This document shows, piece after piece, positions 1 through 5,629 of a stretch of 13,078 nt of DNA. The translations under genes were made by a program, and so were the position numbers. The notes under the pieces are model-generated. The model saw only the letters and a program-made list of their open reading frames with translations, made no database searches and had not been told where the DNA came from. Origin of the DNA: an uncultured Oscillospiraceae bacterium (GTDB taxonomy: Bacteria > Bacillota > Clostridia > Oscillospirales > Oscillospiraceae); NCBI GenBank assembly GCA_905233785.1, contig CAJOCV010000031.1, positions 1 to 13,078 of the forward strand. The letters are read 5' to 3'. Every line of letters starts with the position of its first letter. The first letter of the stretch is position 1.

Positions 1-1637
1 CTGAGGGCGTTGGAGGCGGCGCGCTTGGCGATGGTGGCGGCGCTCGTCGTCTTGCCGCCGGTGGCGGCGTTCACAAGATTGTGGCTCACGGCGCTGGCCA
101 CGGAGGACGCGGCGGCGGTCGCTGCCCGCTGCGCGGTCTTCTTCTTGGCGTCACGCTCCTTCTGGGCTGCCTTCTCGGCGGCGAGAGCTTCCTTCTGCGC
201 CTGCTTCTCGGCGGCAAGCGCCTCCCGCTCGGCCTGCTTCTGGGCGGCGGCTTCTTCCTTCAGCCGCTGCTTTTCGGCGGCGGCCTCCTCTTTGAGCCGC
301 TGCTTCTCCGCCTCGGCCTCGGCGGCGGCCTCGGCCTTGCGGCGCTCCAGCTCCTCATTGGCGGCGACCAGCACCTCATAGGCGGATTCGCGGTCTACGC
401 TCTCGCGGTACTTGAGCTCAAACTCGTCCAGCAGGATGACAGCCTTCATCTTCTCCTCGTCGGCCGTTCCCATTCTGCTCTGCGGCGGGAGGATGAAGGC
501 GCGCTCCACCACGGCGGGGATACCGTCTTCATCCAGAAAGCTCACCAGCGCCTCGCCCACGCCGAGGGCGGTCAAAGCTTCCTCGGTGTCAAAGGCGGGG
601 TTGACACGGAAGGCCTTCGCCGCGGCGCGCACGCTCTTCTGCTCGGCGGGCGTATAGGCGCGCAGGGCATGCTGCACCCGGTTGGAAAGCTGCGCCAGTA
701 CATCGCCCGGAATGTCGGACGGGGACTGGCTGATAAAGTAGATGCCCACGCCCTTGGAGCGAATGAGCTTGACCACCTGGACGATCTTCTGCACCAGCGC
801 CTTGTTGGCGTTGTCGAAGAGCAAATGCGCCTCGTCAAAGAAAAAGATCATGCGGGGCTTCTCAAGATCGCCCACCTCGGGCAGCTTTTCGTAGAGCTCC
901 GTCATCATCCACAGCAGGAAGGTGGCGTAGACCGTGGGACTCTGGATCAGGCGCTGGCTGGAGAGGATGTTGATATAGCCCCTGCCACTCAAATCGGTGC
1001 GCATCCAGTCGCGGATGTCCAGCGCCGGCTCTCCAAAGAAGAGCTCGCCGCCCTCGCTCTCAAAGGCGAGGAGCGCGCGCTGGATCGCGCCGATGCTGGC
1101 GGCGGAGACGTTGCCGTATATCGTGGTAAATTCCGCGCGGTTGTCGCCCACAAATTGCAGCATTGCCCGCAGATCCTTCAAATCAAGCAGCAGAAGTCCG
1201 TGCTCATCGGCAACCTTGAAGACGATGTTCAGAACACCGGCCTGAATCTCCGTCAGCCCCAGCAGCCGCCCGAGCAGCAACGGCCCCATTTCGGACACGG
1301 TGACGCGTACAGGATGACCTTTTTCTCCAAAGATGTCCCAGAAGCGGGTGGGATAAGCCTGCATGGCAAAGCTCTCGCCCAAGCCGAAGCGCTCGATACG
1401 CGCCAGCATATCTTCACTGAGAGCGCCCGGCTGGCACATGCCGGACAGGTCGCCCTTGACGTCCGCCAGAAAGACGGGCACGCCCATCTCGGAAAAGCTC
1501 TCAGCCATGACCTTCATGGTAACGGTCTTGCCGGTGCCGGTCGCGCCGGCGATGAGGCCGTGGCGATTTGCCATCTTCGGCAGCAGGTACAGATGCTTAT
1601 CGGACTGCGCAAGCCAGATCTTGTTATCGCTGTACAT
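1..1637 (-). CDS. HerA-like ATPase, DUF853 family (YjgR-like), 3' end cut by window edge
   Basis: Seen: 545 codons read without a stop from ATG at 1637 to the left edge. The start is preceded by a GGGGGA ribosome site and the N-terminus reads MYSDNKIWLAQ. Walker A is GATGTGKT (residues 31-38); a DVKGDLSG block follows; Walker B is FFFDEAHLLF with D268-E269; SQSPSDIP and LPPQSRMG blocks lie after it. This order and spacing match the DUF853 helicase HerA-like C-terminal family (about 500 aa). Residues about 430-500 form an unusually long Ala/Glu/Lys/Gln coiled coil containing a repeated EKQRLKEEAAA unit, followed by an Ala-rich tail (SAATIAKRAASNAL at the edge). Family knowledge: a hexameric P-loop NTPase of the FtsK/HerA class; its cellular role is not settled. 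Inference: only a few tens of residues are missing. Transcribed away from cdsA from a divergent promoter region. Confidence 0.9.
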   Translation of the reverse strand, partial: MYSDNKIWLAQSDKHLYLLPKMANRHGLIAGATGTGKTVTMKVMAESFSEMGVPVFLADVKGDLSGMCQPGALSEDMLARIERFGLGESFAMQAYPTRFWDIFGEKGHPVRVTVSEMGPLLLGRLLGLTEIQAGVLNIVFKVADEHGLLLLDLKDLRAMLQFVGDNRAEFTTIYGNVSAASIGAIQRALLAFESEGGELFFGEPALDIRDWMRTDLSGRGYINILSSQRLIQSPTVYATFLLWMMTELYEKLPEVGDLEKPRMIFFFDEAHLLFDNANKALVQKIVQVVKLIRSKGVGIYFISQSPSDIPGDVLAQLSNRVQHALRAYTPAEQKSVRAAAKAFRVNPAFDTEEALTALGVGEALVSFLDEDGIPAVVERAFILPPQSRMGTADEEKMKAVILLDEFELKYRESVDRESAYEVLVAANEELERRKAEAAAEAEAEKQRLKEEAAAEKQRLKEEAAAQKQAEREALAAEKQAQKEALAAEKAAQKERDAKKKTAQRAATAAASSVASAVSHNLVNAATGGKTTSAATIAKRAASNAL

Positions 1638-1678
1638 AATCGTTTCCCCCTGAAAATTTGTGTTTTTCCGATACTCTT

Positions 1679-1707
1679 ATCTTATCACAGCTTTCCCCTC
1701 GGTACAA
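1679..1707 (-). promoter_or_regulatory. Probable sigma-A promoter for the DUF853 ATPase gene
   Basis: On the minus strand TTGTAC (1702-1707) is separated by 17 bp from TAAGAT (1679-1684). The -10 is preceded by TGA, which fits an extended -10 (TGn). It lies about 42 bp upstream of the ATG at 1637. This is a pattern match only. Confidence 0.5.
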
Positions 1708-1746
1708 CTAAAATGTAAATTTTTCGCCAAAGCGGAAATCTGCATA

Positions 1747-1780
1747 TTGAGCGAACGGAAAATATATGTTATTTTATAAT
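1747..1780 (+). promoter_or_regulatory. Possible promoter for cdsA
   Basis: The AT-rich stretch upstream of cdsA holds TTGAGC (1747-1752), 17 bp, then TATTTT (1770-1775). A perfect TATAAT sits immediately after, at 1775-1780, but that is 22 bp from the TTGAGC. One of the two -10 boxes is probably used; which one cannot be decided by eye. Confidence 0.35.
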
Positions 1781-1809
1781 TTGAAATGATTTCACTATGA
1801 GGGGGAGCC

Positions 1810-2607
1810 ATGAAACAACGGGTAATATCCGCAGCGGTTCTGATTGCGGTGGCGGGAGTCTGCGTCTTTGTATCGGATGTGACGCGGGTGCTGTTCTTCG
1901 GCGTGGCCGGGCTTCTATGCGCATATGAGCTGAGCCGGAACCTGGAAAAGCTGGAGGTTTACTGCTGCGCCTGGGTGATGTATGTCTTTACCTGCGCAAT
2001 GGCGATTCTGGCACTGTGCCATGCAAGCCCCACGGCTTACCTTGCCTGCTTCACAACGGGCGTATTCCTTGCGCTTTTCTCCGGCATCCTGCACCACAAG
2101 GTCAGCGGCAGCGGCGCGCTCTACACGCTTGCAGGGCTTGCCTACCCCTGCTTTCTCTTCGGAATGCTGATGATGATCTCCGTCAGCGAGATCTGGCTGG
2201 TGACGCTGGCCTTCGGCTGCATTTCCACCTGGGTGTGCGACAGCTTTGCTCTCTTCGGCGGTCTCCGCTTCGGCAAACACAAGGTCGCGCCTCTGGTCTC
2301 CCCGAAAAAGAGCTGGGAGGGCTGTATCTGCGGCGCGGCGGCTTCGCTGGTCGCGGGCTTTGTGCTTTGGCTGCTGCCCGCGTTTCCGGAGGTCAACCTG
2401 GTCACGGCGCTTGCCACCTGCTTCATCGCCTCGTCCCTCGGGCAGATCGGCGATCTCGCGGAGAGTCTCATCAAGCGTATGATCGGCGTGAAGGATTTCT
2501 CAAACCTGATCCCCGGTCACGGCGGGATGTTCGACCGATCCGACAGCCTGCTCTTCTCCATCCCCGCCGCCTACATCTGCCTGCACATTGCGGGGCTGGG
2601 GATGTAG
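1810..2607 (+). CDS. cdsA: Phosphatidate cytidylyltransferase (CDP-diglyceride synthase)
   Basis: Catalyses CTP + phosphatidate to CDP-diacylglycerol and pyrophosphate in the cytoplasmic membrane, the branch point to anionic phospholipids. Seen: 265 aa, the usual size; several hydrophobic membrane spans through residues 5-135 and 175-215; a conserved loop with KHKVAPLVSPKKSWEG (156-171); and the C-terminal signature at 219-245 (S-x2-K-R ... K-D-x-S ... P-G-H-G-G-M-x-D-R-S-D). The residue between R243 and D245 is Ser, where the family usually has a hydrophobic residue. The start ATG has GAGGGGGA ahead of it. Context is odd: the common frr-uppS-cdsA-dxr-rseP cluster is absent and the gene stands alone between divergent and convergent neighbours, so it may be a second copy. 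Family assignment is firm. Confidence 0.95.
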   Translation: MKQRVISAAVLIAVAGVCVFVSDVTRVLFFGVAGLLCAYELSRNLEKLEVYCCAWVMYVFTCAMAILALCHASPTAYLACFTTGVFLALFSGILHHKVSGSGALYTLAGLAYPCFLFGMLMMISVSEIWLVTLAFGCISTWVCDSFALFGGLRFGKHKVAPLVSPKKSWEGCICGAAASLVAGFVLWLLPAFPEVNLVTALATCFIASSLGQIGDLAESLIKRMIGVKDFSNLIPGHGGMFDRSDSLLFSIPAAYICLHIAGLGM

Positions 2608-2611
2608 TGCT

Positions 2612-2650
2612 CCGGGAGACGCCGATGCATTCCTCTTCGGCGTCTGCCGG
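2612..2650 (+). terminator. Hairpin immediately after cdsA (possible weak terminator)
   Basis: CCGG and AGACGCCGA (2612-2625) pair with TCGGCGTCT and CCGG (2637-2650): 13 bp with one G/G mismatch and an 11-nt loop. It starts 5 bp after the cdsA stop. The following sequence is GAAAAAGG, not a T run, so intrinsic termination would be poor; an RNA-stabilising role is equally likely. Confidence 0.4.
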
Positions 2651-2736
2651 GAAAAAGGATTCCTGCGTTTTCGTGCCTTGATCTGTCGAAGCTTTGCTCA
2701 GCTTTGGCTCTCGCCGTTTGCTGCAAGCGCCTGTTT

Positions 2737-2756
2737 CTTGCCCCTGAGGGGGCAAG
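2737..2756. repeat. 8-bp perfect hairpin
   Basis: CTTGCCCC (2737-2744) and GGGGCAAG (2749-2756) around a TGAG loop. GTTTC and GAAAC just outside can extend it past a 2-nt bulge. No T run follows on either strand. Confidence 0.5.
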
Positions 2757-2772
2757 CGAAACGGATGCGTAA

Positions 2773-2831
2773 AAACACCCATGCGTTATGCGCTTTTATG
2801 CCCCGTGACGCGGAGGAAGGCACGGGTGTTT
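2773..2831. repeat. Inverted repeat AAACACCC / GGGTGTTT with nested CCCGTG / CACGGG
   Basis: AAACACCC (2773-2780) pairs with GGGTGTTT (2824-2831). Inside, CCCGTG (2802-2807) pairs with CACGGG (2821-2826), sharing GGG with the outer arm, so the two stems compete. The right arm can also pair with the first arm of the terminator at 2851. Confidence 0.5.
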
Positions 2832-2850
2832 CAGCAGTGCTTCCATAGCG

Positions 2851-2895
2851 AACACCCCGTCGTTGCAGAGCGCGCCGACGGGGTGTTTGTTTTTG
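2851..2895 (+). terminator. Strong intrinsic terminator
   Basis: Twelve perfect base pairs: AACACCCCGTCG (2851-2862) with CGACGGGGTGTT (2876-2887), 13-nt loop, followed by TGTTTTTG on the plus strand. It reads as a plus-strand Rho-independent terminator. The only plus-strand gene upstream is cdsA, 244 bp away, so it is presumably the real end of the cdsA transcript or of a small unrecognised RNA. Confidence 0.75.
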
Positions 2896-2946
2896 GGGTT
2901 ATCCCCAGCTGGTCACAGGACATGACCTGCGCAGATGCGCCCCATG

Positions 2947-2977
2947 CTTTCTTTTTTGCGATTGCCCCAAAAGAAAG
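2947..2977. repeat. 9-bp perfect inverted repeat CTTTCTTTT / AAAAGAAAG
   Basis: Arms 2947-2955 and 2969-2977 with a 13-nt loop. It is not followed by a T run on either strand. It lies in the convergent gap downstream of gluQ and cdsA. Confidence 0.45.
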
Positions 2978-3095
2978 AACGCGCCGCGCCCGGTGTAAGA
3001 AAGAGAAAGGCGCTTGTCAAAATGGGGAGTCTATGGGCGAAACCGGGGTCGCCGCTATCGCAGAATCGCGCTGCCGCTTGCGCAGCACGCAGCGT

Positions 3096-4019
3096 TCATA
3101 ATGCAATATCGTCTCTTTTGATTTTCTCCCAGGAAAAGAGCGAGATCAGCTCCCTTGGCGAGACAGGCGCCGCTGTCTCTGCCAGGCCGCAGAGAAAGGC
3201 AAGCCGCCCGGTCAGCGCCTCCGCTGTGGTATTTCTGCGAAAAAACTCGGTGCTGAGACTGCCGAGACGCTTGGAAAGCTTGCCGCTGCCGTTTGTGAGC
3301 AGGGGAGCGTGGCAGTAGTCCGGCGCGGTGCCGCCGAGGGTTTCGATCAGCCATTTCTGCCGCGGTGCGGAGGAGAGCAGATCGCGCCCGCGCACAACGC
3401 GCGTGACGCCCATCATCAGATCGTCCACACTCACGGCGAGCTGATAGGCAAACACGCCGTCAGCCCGGCGAATGATGAAGTCGCCCACGTCCCGCGCGGG
3501 ATTCTGGACGATTTCGCCATAGTGCCCGTCGTGCACGGTGATCGTTTGATCCGGGCAGCGCAGCTTCCAGGCGCATCTGCGCCCGGAGGCCTCCAGCGCC
3601 AGGCGCTCCTTTGCGCTCAAATGCGCGCAGCGGCAGCCGCCGTCGCACTCCCGCTCGCCCGGGTGCGGCGCGGAGGCCGCCGCCAGGCGTTCGGCGCGGC
3701 TGCACCAGCAGGGGTAGACGAGATCGCGCCGCTTTAGCTCCCGGAACGCCTCTTCATAGATCGCCGTGCGCTGGGACTGCGCGTAACCCGGCGCGGGAAA
3801 GCCCTCGTCCCAGTCAAGCCCCAGCCAGCGCAGATCCTCAACGAGCGCGTCGATGTAGACCGCCTTGGAGCGGGCGGGGTCGAGGTCTTCCATGCGAAAG
3901 ACCAGCTCCCCGCCGAGACTTCTCGCATCCAGCCAGGCCAGCAGCATTGAGAGCAGGTTCCCCAGATGCATATAGCCCGAGGGGCTTGGCGCAAAGCGCC
4001 CGCGCACCGGGCTACTCAT
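3096..4019 (-). CDS. gluQ: Glutamyl-Q tRNA(Asp) synthetase
   Basis: Activates glutamate and attaches it to the queuosine base at the wobble position of tRNA(Asp); a paralogue of the GluRS catalytic core lacking the anticodon domain. Seen: 307 aa, normal for the family; FAPSPSGYMHLGN with the HIGH-like HLGN at 18-21; EDLDPAR at 45-50; AYQLAVSVDD at 191-200; KMSKS-like KLSKR at 247-251. The zinc knuckle region has C104-x-C106, C125 and C129 in CDGGCR, plus C131. Family knowledge: the third zinc ligand is usually a Tyr four residues before the last Cys; here that position is Cys125. The ATG overlaps the DUF2812 stop by 8 bp, with GGGAGG just ahead, so translation is probably coupled. Last gene of the padR operon. 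Confidence 0.92.
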   Translation of the reverse strand: MSSPVRGRFAPSPSGYMHLGNLLSMLLAWLDARSLGGELVFRMEDLDPARSKAVYIDALVEDLRWLGLDWDEGFPAPGYAQSQRTAIYEEAFRELKRRDLVYPCWCSRAERLAAASAPHPGERECDGGCRCAHLSAKERLALEASGRRCAWKLRCPDQTITVHDGHYGEIVQNPARDVGDFIIRRADGVFAYQLAVSVDDLMMGVTRVVRGRDLLSSAPRQKWLIETLGGTAPDYCHAPLLTNGSGKLSKRLGSLSTEFFRRNTTAEALTGRLAFLCGLAETAAPVSPRELISLFSWEKIKRDDIAL

Positions 4020-4515
4020 GAACCTCCCGCTCCCGCTCCAGCGCCTCCTTCTTGCCCTCGATGCGCCCGAGCGCGTACATCAGCAGCGTCGCCGCGAGCA
4101 GATTGATCACGCCGAGACCGTGCAGGCTGATGGTGTTGCAGACGCCGATCACCAGATTGGCAAGCCCCACCACCCAGAGCATCTTTGCGATGCGGCTGAG
4201 GTGTTCGATCTTCGCGTCCAGATCGAAAAGCTCAAAGGTGCCCTCCGCAGCCGGCTTGCGGAAATAGATCCACTTGAACATGCGCCCGAGGTACTCCGCG
4301 CCGATCTCCTCCATGAAGCTGAGGTAATCGGGATCGTTCTCCCGCATTTCGAGCCGCACGGTGTATTCGCCGGGCTCGCAGCGCTCGAAGCTGTAGCGGC
4401 AAAAGCCCACGCCGCAGAGCGCCCAGCCCTGCATCGCCATCTCGTTGAGCCAGCGCTCTTCCTTGTCAAACTCCCAGACCCAGAACCATTTGGTAACTGT
4501 CTTCCGTTCGGTCAT
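4012..4515 (-). CDS. DUF2812 domain membrane protein
   Basis: Seen: 167 aa. Residues 8-85 carry the aromatic-rich DUF2812 pattern (KWFWVWEFDKEERWLNEMA, then GWALCGVGFCRYSFE and YLGRMFKWIYFRK). Two hydrophobic segments follow at about 110-130 and 134-152, then a charged tail rich in Glu/Arg. Family knowledge: DUF2812 proteins are commonly encoded directly after a PadR regulator in Firmicutes and have no established biochemical function; the pair is thought to work as a regulated membrane module. The start ATG overlaps the padR stop by 4 bp (ATGA) and has GGGAGG nine bases ahead. The stop overlaps the start of gluQ, which is an unusual third partner. Confidence 0.85.
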   Translation of the reverse strand: MTERKTVTKWFWVWEFDKEERWLNEMAMQGWALCGVGFCRYSFERCEPGEYTVRLEMRENDPDYLSFMEEIGAEYLGRMFKWIYFRKPAAEGTFELFDLDAKIEHLSRIAKMLWVVGLANLVIGVCNTISLHGLGVINLLAATLLMYALGRIEGKKEALEREREVHE

Positions 4516-4832
4516 TTTCTCAAGCCTCCCAATACCGCGTCCCCGCTCTGCAGCAGCGCCCGCAGGCGCTCGATCTCGCCGCAGAGCACGTCAAAGCCCT
4601 TTTCCGTGAGCATATATTCCTTTTTCCGGCTGCCCTCCACGACCGGGAGCAGCAGGATCCAGCCCTTCTCACACAGCGTGCTCAGCGCGCCGTACAGCGT
4701 CCCCGCCGCGAGGCGTACCCGCCCGTTTGAAAGCGCCTCCGCCTGCTGCATGATGCCGTAGCCGTGCCGCGGCTCGGTGAGCGAGAGCAGGATATAATAG
4801 GTGGTTTCCGTGAGCGCAAAATCCTTGTTCAT
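4512..4832 (-). CDS. PadR-family transcriptional regulator
   Basis: Seen: 106 aa from the ATG at 4832 (MNKDFALTET). An in-frame upstream start at 4904 would lie inside the promoter, while GGAG sits 8 bases before 4832, so 4832 is chosen. The winged-helix PadR pattern is clear: YYILLSLTEPRHGYGIMQ (12-29), GTLYGALSTLCEKGWI (44-59) and the beta-wing RKKEYMLTEKG (69-79). It is the short PadR-s2 type, with only a brief C-terminal helix for dimerisation. Family knowledge: such proteins repress their own operon and are relieved by a ligand or by stress. Its own promoter has a palindrome between -35 and -10, so autorepression is likely (inference). First gene of padR-DUF2812-gluQ. Confidence 0.93.
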   Translation of the reverse strand: MNKDFALTETTYYILLSLTEPRHGYGIMQQAEALSNGRVRLAAGTLYGALSTLCEKGWILLLPVVEGSRKKEYMLTEKGFDVLCGEIERLRALLQSGDAVLGGLRK

Positions 4833-4858
4833 ACTGCATTCTCCATTATAGCGGATTC

Positions 4859-4898
4859 CGATATATCGTACAAACAATATATCACCACCCGATATATT
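4859..4898. promoter_or_regulatory. Putative PadR operator: palindromic ATATAT boxes
   Basis: AATATATC (4876-4883) and GATATATT (4891-4898) form a perfect 8-bp inverted repeat with a 7-bp spacer, covering the -10 and the spacer of the padR promoter. A third box, CGATATATCG (4859-4868), is itself a perfect 10-bp palindrome and lies near the expected start point. Position and symmetry suit autorepression; binding by PadR is inferred. Confidence 0.6.
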
Positions 4899-4904
4899 TG
4901 TCAA
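4876..4904 (-). promoter_or_regulatory. padR operon promoter
   Basis: Minus strand TTGACA (4899-4904), 17-bp spacer, TATATT (4876-4881). This is near-consensus sigma-A. The start point would fall about 35 bp upstream of the padR ATG. A second match, TTGTAC (4868-4873) -17- TATAAT (4845-4850), lies downstream, but it would begin transcription at or after the ribosome site and is less likely to drive padR. Confidence 0.8.
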
Positions 4905-4940
4905 GGGGCTGTGAAGAAATCATTCTTCACAGCCCCTTGA
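4901..4940 (-). terminator. 18-bp perfect hairpin after the lipoprotein gene
   Basis: TCAAGGGGCTGTGAAGAA (4901-4918) pairs perfectly with 4923-4940 around a 4-nt ATCA loop. It begins 5 bp after the lipoprotein stop and so closes that transcript. Neither side has a clear T run: on the minus strand CAAATATAT follows. Its far arm contains TTGA of the padR -35 box, so terminator and promoter share bases. Confidence 0.65.
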
Positions 4941-4944
4941 CTTG

Positions 4945-5340
4945 TTACGGTTTCTCGATATAAACCTCTGCCGTGCCGCTGACGGTGCTCCCGGCGAGGA
5001 TGGCGACGGTGTATTCACCCGGGTCGATGGTGATGCGCGCCGTGTCCTGACCGCTGACCTCCAGCTCCACAGCGGGTTCATCGGGGAAGTCCTCGCTCCC
5101 AAGAAGACCCGCGAAGAAGCGAAGCTGAATCTTGCCGCCCTCGTTAAATTTACAGGCGGCTGCGACCGTGTCGCCCTCTTCGACCGTGAGATAGCCGATG
5201 CCGCCGCTGCCCTTGGGGCCTTTCTCGGCGGTGACGCTGATGCTGTTATCCTCGTTGCTGCTCACGCCAAAGACGGACTTCGCCCCGCAGGCGGAGAGCA
5301 GCAAAACGGACAAAAGCAAAATTGCCAGAACTTTTTTCAT
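4945..5340 (-). CDS. Small lipoprotein of unknown function
   Basis: Seen: 131 aa from ATG 5340, chosen because AGGAGG lies six bases ahead and the sequence then opens with a type II signal peptide, MKKVLAILLLSVLLLSAC, with lipobox LSAC and Cys18 as the lipidation site. The mature part is about 114 aa with alternating polar/hydrophobic, Gly-rich strands, ending ...AEVYIEKP. It has one further Cys in the AAACKFNEGG segment and no motif I recognise. A secreted, membrane-anchored beta-sandwich is a reasonable guess. Own promoter (5371-5399); not overlapped with padR, which is downstream on the same strand behind an 18-bp hairpin. Divergent from the Nudix gene. No function assigned. Confidence 0.8.
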   Translation of the reverse strand: MKKVLAILLLSVLLLSACGAKSVFGVSSNEDNSISVTAEKGPKGSGGIGYLTVEEGDTVAAACKFNEGGKIQLRFFAGLLGSEDFPDEPAVELEVSGQDTARITIDPGEYTVAILAGSTVSGTAEVYIEKP

Positions 5341-5370
5341 AGGATCCTCCTTTCCGTGCTTTGCCCCGCG

Positions 5371-5399
5371 ATTATAGCACAACCGGGAGCACAGCGCAA
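5371..5399 (-). promoter_or_regulatory. Lipoprotein gene promoter
   Basis: Minus strand TTGCGC (5394-5399), 17 bp, TATAAT (5371-5376), with TGC directly before the -10 (extended -10). It lies about 30 bp upstream of the ATG at 5340 and its AGGAGG site. Confidence 0.7.
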
Positions 5400-5531
5400 G
5401 CTGCAACCAAATCGTTTCCGACACGATACCGATTCATCATAAAAATGAACTTATTTGACCATAAATCCCAAGCTTCTTCAAAAATTTTTGATAGTTTTCT
5501 CATAAATAATATGGAAAAATACAAAAGGCTA

Positions 5532-5540
5532 TGCTATACT
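5532..5540 (+). promoter_or_regulatory. Extended -10 promoter for the Nudix gene
   Basis: TGC followed by TATACT (5535-5540) in an AT-rich region, about 90 bp upstream of the Nudix start. No good -35 is visible (TGGAAA at a 17-bp distance), consistent with an extended -10 promoter. The leader between it and the start holds a small CACGGC/GCCGTG stem (5590-5614). Confidence 0.45.
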
Positions 5541-5629
5541 GAGCTCTGGTAATTATGTAAATCATTTTCTGTAAATTGCTTTTGGGACACACGGCGGCGT
5601 AAGGCTTTGCCGTGGGAAAGGAGCTCCCC

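Larger units (their letters stand above)
2608..3095. other. Gene-free convergent gap rich in inverted repeats
   Basis: No credible gene in 488 bp between cdsA (+) and gluQ (-). Short open frames exist on the plus strand (for example 2588-2848 and 2935-3318), but they lack ribosome sites, overlap hairpins, and encode no recognisable domain. The stretch holds at least five inverted repeats, listed separately, and reads like intergenic repeat DNA, possibly of a kind dispersed in the genome (not testable from one window). Confidence 0.6.

Noticed and set aside
81..1718. 545-codon open frame on the plus strand
   Set aside because: It is the antisense shadow of the DUF853 ATPase, which has Walker A and B and other family motifs on the minus strand. 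The plus translation is His/Leu/Gly-rich, without a domain, and has no ribosome site.
2588..3318. Short plus-strand frames in the cdsA-gluQ gap
   Set aside because: They run through strong hairpins and a terminator, have no ribosome sites, and have unlikely compositions.
3309..4761. Plus-strand open frames opposite gluQ, DUF2812 and padR
   Set aside because: All are opposite genes with recognisable families and catalytic motifs; no plus-strand ribosome sites or domains.
4845..4873. Second padR promoter match TTGTAC-17-TATAAT
   Set aside because: Transcription would start at or beyond the ribosome site, so it could not easily serve padR translation. The upstream TTGACA-17-TATATT fits better.
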